64,000 bases of DNA from Gammaproteobacteria bacterium (GCA_002690865.1 NZGG01000001.1:36686-100685), one strand, 5' to 3'; shown: positions 18,656 through 27,493, numbered from the stretch's first letter. Translations and numbers: made by a program. Notes: generated from the sequence alone by a model not told the origin.

Positions 18656-19719
18656 TTATCCTCATTAGATCCATCATAAACCTGGCTACGAAGATAAGTA
18701 GCTCTAAAATCTCTTATGAAAACCATCATTACCGCGGCAATTGGCAAAGCGAGCAGAACACCAAAAAAACCAAATAACTGTCCCCCAGCGAGTACAGCAA
18801 AAATTACTGCAACTGGATGTAAACCGATACGGTCACCCACTAATAATGGTGTTAAGATCATACCTTCGAGGCCTTGCCCTACAAGAAATACAAGTAACAC
18901 ATAAACAAGTGGCATAAGATCCTGGAATTGAAATAAAGCTGCCAATACTGCAGCAAGAATGCCGACTACAAAACCCAAATAAGGGACAATACTCGCTAAC
19001 CCTGCCACCAAACCAATAAGTATGGCTAAATCTAAACCTATAATAGTAAGTCCTAAAGCATAGACACATCCCAGCAAAAACATAATAAGTAGCTGACCCC
19101 GTACAAACTGACTAAGAACATCATCGCATTCTTTCGTTAATGTAACGACTTTTGTTTCCATATGTAGCGGGATCATTTGGCGTATTTTCTCGATAACGTC
19201 ATCCCAATCACGCAGAAGATAAAATGCCACCACTGGCACTAGGGTCATACTAATCAATGCGTTGAGCATCGCTATCCCTGAAGCAGTAACCTCTTGTACA
19301 AAGTGCCCTACAAAACCACCTGCTTGCTGCCAATTATCTAATATAGATTGTTTCAGTCGCTCAAGACTCACATCAAAAGGATCTATATCAAACGTTGATA
19401 CTAAGTATGGACTTGCCGACACCTGCAACCAGCTGAAGATCACTGGAATATCACGAACTAAACTTGACACTTCATTTACTAGTATAGGAATCACGACCAA
19501 AGCTAAACCAAATAATATTAAAAGAAATACAGTGAATACTAACAAAACACCTAAAGTGCGTTTGACCTTATAATCCTCTAAACGATCGACCAGTGGATCT
19601 CCCAAATAGGCTAAAATAACTCCCACAAGAAATGGAGTCAGGATAGACTTAAGGTGATAGATGGCGATTAGTATGATCACCGTAACTATCGAAACCAAAT
19701 ATTTTTGGAAAGCTGTCAT
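18652..19719 (-). CDS. perM: AI-2E family transporter (PerM-like)
   Basis: Polytopic inner-membrane protein of about 355 residues with roughly eight hydrophobic helices and the family pattern ILTPFLVGVILAYLGDPLVD, RGQLLIMFLLGCVYALGLTIIGL, GLASIVPYLGFVVGI and FAVLAGGQLFGFFGVLLALP. Substrate unknown; some family members export small signals or act as Na+/H+ antiporters. The track start is TTG 19734, but that codes the GAGG Shine-Dalgarno; ATG 19719 (MTAFQKYL), nine bases after GAGG, is preferred. Between DUF2066 and hda, as in pseudomonads. Confidence 0.9.
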   Translation of the reverse strand: MTAFQKYLVSIVTVIILIAIYHLKSILTPFLVGVILAYLGDPLVDRLEDYKVKRTLGVLLVFTVFLLILFGLALVVIPILVNEVSSLVRDIPVIFSWLQVSASPYLVSTFDIDPFDVSLERLKQSILDNWQQAGGFVGHFVQEVTASGIAMLNALISMTLVPVVAFYLLRDWDDVIEKIRQMIPLHMETKVVTLTKECDDVLSQFVRGQLLIMFLLGCVYALGLTIIGLDLAILIGLVAGLASIVPYLGFVVGILAAVLAALFQFQDLMPLVYVLLVFLVGQGLEGMILTPLLVGDRIGLHPVAVIFAVLAGGQLFGFFGVLLALPIAAVMMVFIRDFRATYLRSQVYDGSNEDK

Positions 19720-19763
19720 CACTACAATCCTCAAACGATAAAAAACATTAAACCCATAGCAGC

Positions 19764-20822
19764 TTACTGAAGCCAGAGATAATGTAATTGATTTTTATCT
19801 CCAAGTGGTTTGATAAGCACCATCTTCTCATCTAGTTCAATAGTTTCAATCAGTTGGATGCGCTGCCCCTCAATATCCAACCGAAAATCAGCTTGACCGC
19901 TTTCAAGGCTGAGAAGAAAGCTATTAACAACAGGAGTCAAAGACTCGAGGTACAGGCTTAAAGCCGAATAGTCACTAAGCGTATCGACCGAATCGATGCG
20001 CATGCGAACCTCTCCTCGACTAGAATCTAAAGCGTATTGACTTGCAAGATCGTTAGCTAAATGATCAACAACTCTTTGAAGTATTTCCCTGCTACTAAAG
20101 GCCACATCATCAAGCGTATACCAGCGTTCTTCTATTAAGTAGGACCAGCTCGCAACCCAACGTTCTGGGCCCTCCATGTAAAGACGCCCAGAGATTATTG
20201 AATCAGGACTATAGCGCGCTGAAGCAGTTTCTACACGCCCTAGAAAAGCCCCCCATACCTCTGCGGTTGAAATAGCCTCAGCATCCTCTAAATCAAGTAG
20301 AGGGAACAATAATGGGAGTCCTCGCAAGCCAGCCTGATCATTCAGGTACTTATTGAAGTCACCGCTTTCAGATTCTCCAAGAATTCGTCGTCCACGTTTA
20401 TCGCTAACCGCAATCCAAACTAGCACACTAGGACGATTACTTCCCCACACGGGAAACGCTGCACTTCTTAGCAGACGGGCTACAGCACTCGGATCAAAAT
20501 GAAGTCTTAGTCGTCTCGCTGAAGTTGGAACATCATCAAGGAAGAGTAACTTTTCGGAAGAACTATAACTATACTGCGAGTAGTATGATGAAGGATTACG
20601 TAACGCCGCCGCTATAACGCTACTAGCCTCAACAGATGAAGTTCCAGAAACTCGAACGAGAACTTGCAATAAACCAGCACGTCCCCCAAGGAGCAACTGT
20701 GATTCGCCCTCATCTGCAACTAGCACCTCCGCGACATAAAGATCATCGAGCGGTAGCGCCATTACCTGAGATAACTGGAGAAAAAGAAAAAATATGAAAA
20801 CTTGGGAACTTTTCCTAATAAT
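19764..20822 (-). CDS. DUF2066 exported protein
   Basis: The body matches DUF2066 proteins (VRVSGTSSVEASSVIAAALRNPSSY, LRLHFDPSAVARLLRSAAFPVWGSNRPSVLVWIAV), whose function is unknown. The track places the start at ATG 20762, inside what is clearly a signal peptide. Reading upstream in frame gives IRKSSQVFIFFLFLQLSQVMA before LPLDDLYVAEV, a textbook Sec signal with an AxA-like end. No ATG, GTG or TTG opens it; the best start is ATT 20822, five bases after AAGGA. This gives 352 residues. It is the first gene of the DUF2066-perM-hda-murG operon and divergent from DUF3108. Confidence 0.82.
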   Translation of the reverse strand: MIRKSSQVFIFFLFLQLSQVMALPLDDLYVAEVLVADEGESQLLLGGRAGLLQVLVRVSGTSSVEASSVIAAALRNPSSYYSQYSYSSSEKLLFLDDVPTSARRLRLHFDPSAVARLLRSAAFPVWGSNRPSVLVWIAVSDKRGRRILGESESGDFNKYLNDQAGLRGLPLLFPLLDLEDAEAISTAEVWGAFLGRVETASARYSPDSIISGRLYMEGPERWVASWSYLIEERWYTLDDVAFSSREILQRVVDHLANDLASQYALDSSRGEVRMRIDSVDTLSDYSALSLYLESLTPVVNSFLLSLESGQADFRLDIEGQRIQLIETIELDEKMVLIKPLGDKNQLHYLWLQ

Positions 20823-20936
20823 ATATATCCTTAATGTTTATTGATAATAACGTTAGTCTCTCAATTTCATTTTTTCCGCAGCGCGCGGCTACTTGAGATT
20901 GTCATAAACTGTTAGGTCATTTACAAGAACGATTCG

Positions 20937-21632
20937 ATGAAAATATTATGTTTATTGGGAATAATATTCGGCATGGAACTCGCTACGGCGAAACCAATTC
21001 CATTTCGAGCCCTTTACCAAGCCAACTACAAGGGCCTGCCAATTAACGCTACAGGCATACGTGAACTTCGTGAGATAGGTAGAAATAAGTTTGTATTCTC
21101 TTCTTCCGCTAGCACTTTCTTTACTTCAATTAAGGAAACATCACTATTTAGTTGGAATGAGAGCATCATCCCCATTGAATATAAATACGTTCGTCAAGGA
21201 TTAGGTAAAGATAAAAGCACCCTTATAACGTTTAATTGGGAAAACAATATCGCCAACTATAATGGCCAAAGCTATATTATCCAATCTGGTGTAATCGACA
21301 GACTTGCTTACCAACTGCAATTGCGACAAGACCTAGCAAAAGTAGACGCTACCCATCGGCCGATAATGGATTATTTAGTAACAGAAGGAAACCAGTTAAA
21401 AAAGTATAACTTTGCTATCTTGGAGGAACAATATTTGCAGACTTCAATTGGTAAATTCAAAACTATAAAGATAGACCGTATCAGAGATAAATCAGATAGA
21501 AAGACGACCTTCTGGTTAGCGCTCGAATACAATTTCTTACTTATAAAATTGCGACAACGCGAGCCAGGGCAAACTTTTGAGCTTTTATTAAAAAAAGCTG
21601 AGATAAATGGGCGCCCAATAACAGGCAGTTAA
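20937..21632 (+). CDS. DUF3108 exported protein
   Basis: 231 residues with an N-terminal Sec signal (MKILCLLGIIFGMELATA) and the DUF3108 pattern (FRALYQANYKGLPINATGIRELR, FSWNESIIPIEYKYVRQGLGKDK, VIDRLAYQLQLRQDL, TFWLALEYNFLLIKLRQ). Function unknown; predicted periplasmic beta-rich protein. In pseudomonads a DUF3108 gene lies near DUF2066 with purN-purM between; here the two are directly divergent with no pur genes. It ends 4 nt before the convergent dcd stop. Confidence 0.85.
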   Translation: MKILCLLGIIFGMELATAKPIPFRALYQANYKGLPINATGIRELREIGRNKFVFSSSASTFFTSIKETSLFSWNESIIPIEYKYVRQGLGKDKSTLITFNWENNIANYNGQSYIIQSGVIDRLAYQLQLRQDLAKVDATHRPIMDYLVTEGNQLKKYNFAILEEQYLQTSIGKFKTIKIDRIRDKSDRKTTFWLALEYNFLLIKLRQREPGQTFELLLKKAEINGRPITGS

Positions 21633-21636
21633 CGAC

Positions 21637-22203
21637 TTAGGCTTTTGGCAAAGTTACGCCAGTTTGGCCTTGGTATTTACCCCCACGATCCGCGTACGAT
21701 GTTTCGCATATCTCATCTGATTCAAAAAAAAGCATTTGTGCCACGCCTTCATTGGAATAAATTTTTGCTGGTAGAGTAGTGGTATTCGAAAACTCTAGGG
21801 TTACATGGCCCTCCCACTCTGGCTCAAGTGGCGTAACATTCACTATGATACCACACCGAGCATACGTAGATTTACCCAGACATATAGTAAGTATACTTCT
21901 TGGAATACGGAAGAACTCCACAGTACGCGCCAATGCAAATGAGTTTGGCGGGATAACACATACATCACCCTTATAATCAACAAAACTCTTTGCATCAAAG
22001 GCCTTTGGATCCACCACTGCCGAATGAATATTCGTGAAGACCTTAAATTCATCTGAACACCTAACGTCATATCCGTAACTCGAAGTGCCATAGGAAATTA
22101 CTCGTCGATTTTCATTTTGACTAACCTGTTCAGGTTCGAAAGGCTCGATCAAGCCATATTCGACGGCCATACGGCGTATCCATTTGTCTGACTTAATCGC
22201 CAC
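21637..22203 (-). CDS. dcd: dCTP deaminase
   Basis: Trimeric enzyme that deaminates dCTP to dUTP. Signatures are [50 protein letters not shown] and [18 protein letters not shown]. The sequence closely follows the Pseudomonas-type Dcd, which begins [13 protein letters not shown] and has 188 residues. I therefore prefer GTG 22203 ([13 protein letters not shown]) over the track ATG at 22269, which would add 22 unusual residues; no strong Shine-Dalgarno decides. It follows mrp on the same strand. Confidence 0.9.
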   Translation of the reverse strand: MAIKSDKWIRRMAVEYGLIEPFEPEQVSQNENRRVISYGTSSYGYDVRCSDEFKVFTNIHSAVVDPKAFDAKSFVDYKGDVCVIPPNSFALARTVEFFRIPRSILTICLGKSTYARCGIIVNVTPLEPEWEGHVTLEFSNTTTLPAKIYSNEGVAQMLFFESDEICETSYADRGGKYQGQTGVTLPKA

Positions 22204-22269
22204 AGTATGGGATGCTCTTGATTGATTGGTTTCATTTTCTTGCGCGAATTCGTTAATACGTCGCTGCAT

Positions 22270-23094
22270 TTAGTCATCTATAATATCAATTTCCGGATCA
22301 CTTGACACTAAGCCCGCGAGCAAACACATCAACTTTCTAGCTGCAAAACACAGTGATTTTGATATTTTGCTGTCTGGATCAGACACTACAATTGGTATTC
22401 CCCTATCAGACTGCTGACGAATAGAGAGCGCTAGCGGCAACTGTGCTAAAACTTCAGTTTCATATTCCAGTGCAACATGTTCACCACCATTGCTACCGAA
22501 TATTGCCTCCTCGTGTCCACAGTTACAACAGATATGAGTGCTCATATTCTCAATAATACCAAGTGTTGGCACTTCGACTTTAGTAAACATCTCCATCGCT
22601 TTCCGGGCATCCAACAATGCAATATCCTGAGGTGTAGTGACAATCACAGCTCCACTAAGAGGTACACGTTGAGAAAGGGTTAGTTGAATATCACCGGTCC
22701 CAGGCGGCATATCGATAAGTAAAATGTCCAGATCTCCCCACTCTGTATCCATTAATAACTGCTGCAAGGCACCACTAGCCATAGGTCCTCGCCAGATGGC
22801 CGGAGTATTTAAAGACATCAGGAAACCCATAGACATGCACTTTACGCCATGTGCTGTCACCGGCATTAATTGTTTGCCTCTCAATTCTGGCTTGATTTCT
22901 GAAACACCCATCATATGACATTGACTAGGGCCATAGATATCTGCATCTAACAAACCCACATTATGACCACTATTCGCAAGAGCTATAGCGAGATTTGCTG
23001 CGACAGTAGACTTCCCTACGCCACCTTTTCCAGAAGCGACCGCGACAATTTCAATGATTCCCGGTAGTTCTAATTTTTGTATGGTTTTACTAAT
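22270..23094 (-). CDS. mrp: Iron-sulfur cluster carrier protein Mrp/ApbC, short form with AUU start
   Basis: P-loop NTPase that carries and delivers [4Fe-4S] clusters. The Walker A is VAVASGKGGVGKSTVAANLA, then GLLDADIYGPSQ, LIDMPPGTGDIQL and the cluster-binding CxxC in ENMSTHICCNCGHEEAIFG. The ORF track starts at GTG 22959, which would delete Walker A. In frame upstream there is no ATG, GTG or TTG before a TAG; the frame opens at ATT 23094 (ISKTIQKLELPG), five bases after a perfect AGGAGG. I take ATT as the start: 274 residues. The N-terminal DUF59/MIP18 domain found in E. coli Mrp (~369 residues) is absent. Downstream is dcd; metG is divergent, as in pseudomonads. Confidence 0.88.
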   Translation of the reverse strand: MSKTIQKLELPGIIEIVAVASGKGGVGKSTVAANLAIALANSGHNVGLLDADIYGPSQCHMMGVSEIKPELRGKQLMPVTAHGVKCMSMGFLMSLNTPAIWRGPMASGALQQLLMDTEWGDLDILLIDMPPGTGDIQLTLSQRVPLSGAVIVTTPQDIALLDARKAMEMFTKVEVPTLGIIENMSTHICCNCGHEEAIFGSNGGEHVALEYETEVLAQLPLALSIRQQSDRGIPIVVSDPDSKISKSLCFAARKLMCLLAGLVSSDPEIDIIDD

Positions 23095-23105
23095 ATTTTC
23101 CTCCT
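23092..23105 (-). promoter_or_regulatory. Shine-Dalgarno plus AUU start of mrp
   Basis: On the minus strand the sequence reads AGGAGG-aaaat-ATT. The six-base Shine-Dalgarno is a perfect match to the anti-SD core and the 5-nt spacer is near optimal. An in-frame TAG overlaps the start of the Shine-Dalgarno, so translation cannot enter this frame from further upstream. Confidence 0.75.
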
Positions 23106-23122
23106 ATTGATTATCATTAATA
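23104..23122. promoter_or_regulatory. Fur-box-like sequence upstream of mrp
   Basis: The minus strand reads ATTAATGATAATCAATAG, matching about 15 of 18 positions of the E. coli Fur consensus GATAATGATAATCATTATC, including an unbroken TAATGATAATCA core. It lies immediately upstream of the mrp Shine-Dalgarno, where binding would block mrp-dcd expression. Iron control of a cluster carrier is plausible; this is inference from sequence likeness. Confidence 0.45.
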
Positions 23123-23250
23123 GAGTCACACTATGCTCGCTGAAGGTCAACTTCGGATGATAGAAATAAACTCCGAATTTATTATTCGTAAGAAAATATC
23201 TTGAACACTGGTAGACCAGAAAATATAGTTATCATTCCGAAAAGGTCGTT

Positions 23251-25266
23251 GTGAATATGGAAACGAGAAGAATACTGGTAACAAGTGCTTTACCGAATGC
23301 TAACGGCTCCATTCATCTTGGGCATCTAATGGAACATATTCAAACCGACATATGGGTTCGCTTTCAGCGTTCTGTTGGGAATGAGTGTATTTACGTCTGT
23401 GCAGATGACGCACACGGCACTGCCATTATGCTCAGAGCCGATGAAAAAGGCATTTCCCCTGAAACCTTGATAGAAGAGATTAGATCAGAGCATACAAAAG
23501 ATTTCTCAGACTTTTTGATAAGTCACGATAACTACTACACAACTCATTCGGAAGAAAATAAACAATATGCCAACTTTATTTTCGAAAGGCTCAAAGCAAA
23601 TGGGCAAATTGAGGTGCGGTCTGTCGCACAGCTCTACGATCCACAAAAGAAGATGTTTCTAGCTGATCGGTTTATAGTTGGTATCTGCCCACGCTGCAAA
23701 GCAAATGATCAATATGGTGATAACTGCGAAAATTGTGGAGCAACATACGATGCTACCGACCTTATTAATCCTCGATCAAAACTATCAGGCGAGAAACCTA
23801 TATTAAAAGAATCAACCCACTTTTTTTTCACCTTATCCCAATTCGATGACTTCTTACGCAAATGGACTAAGAGTGGGACACTACAGGAACAAATTGCAAA
23901 TAAACTAGCGGAATGGCTAGATTCAGGACTTCAGGATTGGGATATTAGTCGTGATGCACCTTATTTTGGATTTGAAATCCCTGATGCTCCCGGGAAGTAT
24001 TTCTACGTTTGGTTGGACGCACCAATAGGTTATCTAGCAAGCTTCAAACATTATTGTGATCTCAAAAGTCTAGACTTTACCGACTTTTGGGCAACTAACT
24101 CTAGATGTGAGGTACATCACTTCATAGGTAAAGATATAGTCAATTTCCACGCATTATTTTGGCCGGCGATGCTAAAGGCTGCTGACTTTCGAACACCAAC
24201 AAAAATTCACGCGCACGGCTTCGTCACTGTTAACGGCCACAAAATGTCAAAATCACGTGGTACGTTCATTAATGCAAGAACTTACCTAAATCACCTAAAC
24301 CCAGAATATCTTCGCTATTATTTCGCTGCAAAGATAAATGGTAATGTCGATGATCTTGATATTTCTTTAGAGGATTTCGTTCAACGAGTAAATTCAGACC
24401 TTGTCGGTAAGGTAATCAATATTGCGAGCCGATGTGCAGGTTTCATAAATAAACAGTTCGATGGAAAACTATCGGAACACGTTAGCACCGCTCTAGTCGA
24501 ATCATCGATCGCTAAGGGCAAGCAAATAGCAAGTTTCTACGAGGCGGGAGATTATAGTAAAGCTGTACGTGAAATCATGTCATTAGCAGATCAAGCAAAC
24601 CGATACATAGATGAGCAAAAACCTTGGATTATGATAAAGGAACCAGATCATCGGGAAAAAGTACAACAGGTTTGTTCTGATGGGATCAATTTGTTCAGAA
24701 TCATCATGATCTATCTGCAGCCAGTTATCCCTTCCCTTGCAAAAAAAGCGGAAACGTTCCTAGGTGTTGACGAATTAAACTGGACATCATGTCAAAATAT
24801 ACTAGTCGATCATCAAATTAATCCATTCACACCGCTACTAACTCGTATTGAGATGACTGCCATAGACGCAATAGTTGAAACTAGCCGAGCCGAATCTAAT
24901 AACGCGAATGAAGATGTTCAAGAAAATAAAAATGTAATAGAAACGATAAAATATGAAGATTTTGCCAAGCTGGACTTGCGTGTTGCTCGCATATTAAAAG
25001 CTGAGTCTATCCCGGAAGCAAATAAACTCCTCCGACTAACCTTAGACCTTGGTGAAGAGCAGCGTATAATATTCGCAGGCATAAAATCGGCTTATACAAC
25101 TGATGACCTTATAGGTAAATTAACTATTCTAGTGGCAAATCTAGAGCCTAGAAAGATGCGTTTTGGAATATCCGAAGGTATGGTCCTTGCGGCTGGGAAT
25201 GGTGATCAAGAGATTTTTCTGCTAGAGCCTGATCCCGGTGCCGCACCAGGTATGCAAGTTACCTAG
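23251..25266 (+). CDS. metG: Methionyl-tRNA synthetase
   Basis: 671-residue class I synthetase. HIGH-type motif HLGHLMEH ([20 protein letters not shown]), zinc knuckle [24 protein letters not shown] motif [11 protein letters not shown], and a C-terminal EMAP/Trbp tRNA-binding domain ([40 protein letters not shown]) that promotes dimerisation. The track start GTG 23251 has AAAGG five bases upstream; ATG 23257 two codons later is the alternative. It is divergent from mrp and followed 4 nt later by rsxA. Confidence 0.96.
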   Translation: MNMETRRILVTSALPNANGSIHLGHLMEHIQTDIWVRFQRSVGNECIYVCADDAHGTAIMLRADEKGISPETLIEEIRSEHTKDFSDFLISHDNYYTTHSEENKQYANFIFERLKANGQIEVRSVAQLYDPQKKMFLADRFIVGICPRCKANDQYGDNCENCGATYDATDLINPRSKLSGEKPILKESTHFFFTLSQFDDFLRKWTKSGTLQEQIANKLAEWLDSGLQDWDISRDAPYFGFEIPDAPGKYFYVWLDAPIGYLASFKHYCDLKSLDFTDFWATNSRCEVHHFIGKDIVNFHALFWPAMLKAADFRTPTKIHAHGFVTVNGHKMSKSRGTFINARTYLNHLNPEYLRYYFAAKINGNVDDLDISLEDFVQRVNSDLVGKVINIASRCAGFINKQFDGKLSEHVSTALVESSIAKGKQIASFYEAGDYSKAVREIMSLADQANRYIDEQKPWIMIKEPDHREKVQQVCSDGINLFRIIMIYLQPVIPSLAKKAETFLGVDELNWTSCQNILVDHQINPFTPLLTRIEMTAIDAIVETSRAESNNANEDVQENKNVIETIKYEDFAKLDLRVARILKAESIPEANKLLRLTLDLGEEQRIIFAGIKSAYTTDDLIGKLTILVANLEPRKMRFGISEGMVLAAGNGDQEIFLLEPDPGAAPGMQVT

Positions 25267-25270
25267 ACGC

Positions 25271-25846
25271 GTGAATGAAGCGGTAGCAATATTACTGACG
25301 ACAATATTCGTCAACAACTTCGTTACAATCCAATTTCTTGGAATTCGTCCTCTGCTTGGAGCAAGTCAAAAAATCGATAGCGCCACTGGAATGATGTTCG
25401 CAACGACTTTTGTTCTAACACTCGCATCTGCGGCAAGCTTTACAGTTGAAAGCTACATCCTTAGACCCCTCGATTTGCAATACCTGCGTATTATCGTTCT
25501 CATAATAATAATTGCATCTCTGGTACAATTTTTCGAACTTATTATCCGGACTACACACCCCCGACTGCACGCGATGCTAGTGACATTTGTTCCCCTAATA
25601 ACCACAAATTGCGCTGTGCTAGGAGTTGCCTTGATTAATATCAGGGAAACTAATTCATTTATAAATTCCGTTGTTTTTGGCTTTGGCGCAGCGATTGGTT
25701 ATTCCCTAGTATTAATAATATTTACAGCCATCCAAGGACAGCAAAGGAACAGCGCCATACCTAGGGTATTTCGAGGCGCTGCAATTAGTATGATTACAGC
25801 AGGTTTATTATCTCTAGCTTTCATGGGATTTACAGGAATAAGCTAA
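25271..25846 (+). CDS. rsxA: Electron transport complex subunit RsxA/RnfA
   Basis: Six-helix inner-membrane subunit of the Rnf/Rsx complex, with the family strings VNNFVTIQFLGIRPLLG, ATTFVLTLASAASF, FVPLITTNCAVLGVALINI, FGFGAAIGYSLVLIIF, RGAAISMITAGLLSLAFMGF. The conserved TTNCAVLG cysteine is kept. The ORF track start (25238) lies inside metG; GTG 25271 (VNEAVAILLTTIFVNNF) is the position of the usual family start and gives 191 residues. Its stop overlaps the start of the decayed rsxB (TAATG). Confidence 0.9.
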   Translation: MNEAVAILLTTIFVNNFVTIQFLGIRPLLGASQKIDSATGMMFATTFVLTLASAASFTVESYILRPLDLQYLRIIVLIIIIASLVQFFELIIRTTHPRLHAMLVTFVPLITTNCAVLGVALINIRETNSFINSVVFGFGAAIGYSLVLIIFTAIQGQQRNSAIPRVFRGAAISMITAGLLSLAFMGFTGIS

Positions 25847-25999
25847 TGATTATAGAGATCTTGGTGTCCACATTAGCTGGATTACTATGCACCAATCAAC
25901 CAATGTTCGCTAGGCAGCGCAAATACTATCGCTTCCCTCGCAAGCATTAATACGTATGGAGAAGTCATAAATATACTTGAAAGGTACTTGACCAACTAA
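25846..25999 (+). pseudogene. rsxB: Decayed remnant of rsxB (rsxC entirely absent)
   Basis: Between rsxA and rsxD, where rsxB and rsxC (about 2.5-3 kb) are expected, there are only 199 nt. An ATG overlaps the rsxA stop exactly as expected for rsxB and begins a hydrophobic stretch (MIIEILVSTLAGLLC) that resembles the RsxB N-terminal anchor, but the frame ends after 34 codons. In another frame, from ~25892, PINQCSLGSANTIASLASI resembles the RsxB segment INxCxPGGxATIxALAxL that follows its first Fe-S cluster. The cluster cysteines themselves and all of rsxC are gone. Identification is by position plus these short likenesses. Confidence 0.55.
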
Positions 26000-26045
26000 A
26001 AGATAGTGCAGCTCTGGTAGCCTATTTAAAAACCTAAACATAGAA

Positions 26046-26987
26046 ATGAAAAGATCTCAGACCAATCGAATAATGTATGAATTTAATTTAGCTCTCGTTC
26101 CGGGGTGCTTAGTAATGATTTATATTTTTGGTTTTGGGGTATTAATCAATGTTACAACTGTGGTCGCTACTGTTGTGCTCTGCGAATATCTTGTATTCAA
26201 AGTAAGAGCGCTACCTAAAAGAAATATTCTAGACGGAAGCGCTGTTGCAACAGGTCTTTTACTCGGCTTAACTCTGCCACCGCTGCTCCCTACCTGGATG
26301 GTTATACTTGGGAGTATCTTTTCAATTCTTATAGTTAAACATGCCTACGGAGGACTAGGGAATAACCTATTTAATCCAGCGATGGCCGGTTTTGCAGTGC
26401 TCGTTGTTTCGTTTCCCATGGCTATGTCTAAATGGAGTGCACCCTTCGTAGATATGAACTTAGCAAAAACTCTAGAAATCAAGATAGGAAGCCCAAAAAT
26501 AGATGGAACCACAAGTGCTACGCCACTTGACGAATTCAAGTTTCGTGAGAAAGTAACGACCGAAGAATATTGGGATCCTAATAGGACCAAAAACTGGAGG
26601 GTATGGGCCTTAATTAATTTAGTTTACTTATTGTCAGGAGCGTATCTCCTATATAAGGGACTTTGCAAATGGCATGCTCCAATTGCCATGTTGAGCACGC
26701 TTACTTTGCTATCTACTATTTTCTATGATGGGGGAAGTTCCGCTAGCCTTGGCTCTCCACTATTTCATTTATTCTCGGGGGCTACAATGCTCGGCGCATT
26801 TTTTATTCTCTCTGACCCAGTCACGTCTCCTAACACATCCGTGGGTCAAATAATCTTTGGGATTGGAATCGCTATTTTGACGTTCTCTATTAGGACAATT
26901 GGAGCCTATCCAGAAGGGATAGCGTTCGCTGTGTTGCTAATGAATGGAGCAACGCCACTAATCAACTACTTAGTGCTCCATAAATGA
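26046..26987 (+). CDS. rsxD: Electron transport complex subunit RsxD/RnfD
   Basis: 313-residue membrane subunit (NqrB homologue) with about eight helices. Family motifs: GSAVATGLLLGLTLPPLLPTWM, HAYGGLGNNLFNPAMAGF and the covalent-FMN site TSATPLD (Thr159). Near the C-terminus HLFSGATMLGAFFILSDPVTSP is typical. The flavinylation site looks functional, although rsxB and rsxC have been lost. Stop overlaps rsxG (ATGA). Confidence 0.92.
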   Translation: MKRSQTNRIMYEFNLALVPGCLVMIYIFGFGVLINVTTVVATVVLCEYLVFKVRALPKRNILDGSAVATGLLLGLTLPPLLPTWMVILGSIFSILIVKHAYGGLGNNLFNPAMAGFAVLVVSFPMAMSKWSAPFVDMNLAKTLEIKIGSPKIDGTTSATPLDEFKFREKVTTEEYWDPNRTKNWRVWALINLVYLLSGAYLLYKGLCKWHAPIAMLSTLTLLSTIFYDGGSSASLGSPLFHLFSGATMLGAFFILSDPVTSPNTSVGQIIFGIGIAILTFSIRTIGAYPEGIAFAVLLMNGATPLINYLVLHK

Positions 26988-27493
26988 GTCTCAAACTATT
27001 TACGTTTGTGGTACTCACACTAATATGTGGTATCAGTATTACTGGCTTACACACATTTAAAAGTGAACAAATCGAATATAATCGCAAAGAGTTCGCTCTA
27101 AGAACAATAAAACAACTAGTTAACCAAAAGCAGTTTTCATTAGTTCAAATTAATGACGAAAGATATGCCATAAAGTATCAAAATGCCTATGATGGAGCAG
27201 TATTTAAAATTAGGACGCCATCCGGATACAACGGTGAAATTATCCTATGGATTGCGACGAATAGCGCAGGATACATTCGAGGTGTTCGAGTTTTAGAACA
27301 TAAAGAAACATCTGGGATTGGCGATCTGATTGATATTGAAGTGTCGGACTGGATACATCAATTCATTGGGATGTCACTTAAAAATAATTGGACATATGAT
27401 AATTCAGATATTGACCACGTATCAGGAGCCACAATTACGACTCGCGCCGTTACAAAAGCAGTTTTCGATGCACTAAAAGTAGAGACCGAATGA
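26984..27493 (+). CDS. rsxG: Electron transport complex subunit RsxG/RnfG
   Basis: 169 residues: one N-terminal membrane anchor (LFTFVVLTLICGISITGL) and a periplasmic FMN-binding domain. The flavinylation motif DHVSGATITT (Thr150) and GYIRGVRVLEHKETSGIGD are intact. FMN would be attached by ApbE, which is not in this window. Shorter than E. coli RsxG (~206). Overlaps rsxD and rsxE by ATGA. Confidence 0.92.
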   Translation: MSLKLFTFVVLTLICGISITGLHTFKSEQIEYNRKEFALRTIKQLVNQKQFSLVQINDERYAIKYQNAYDGAVFKIRTPSGYNGEIILWIATNSAGYIRGVRVLEHKETSGIGDLIDIEVSDWIHQFIGMSLKNNWTYDNSDIDHVSGATITTRAVTKAVFDALKVETE

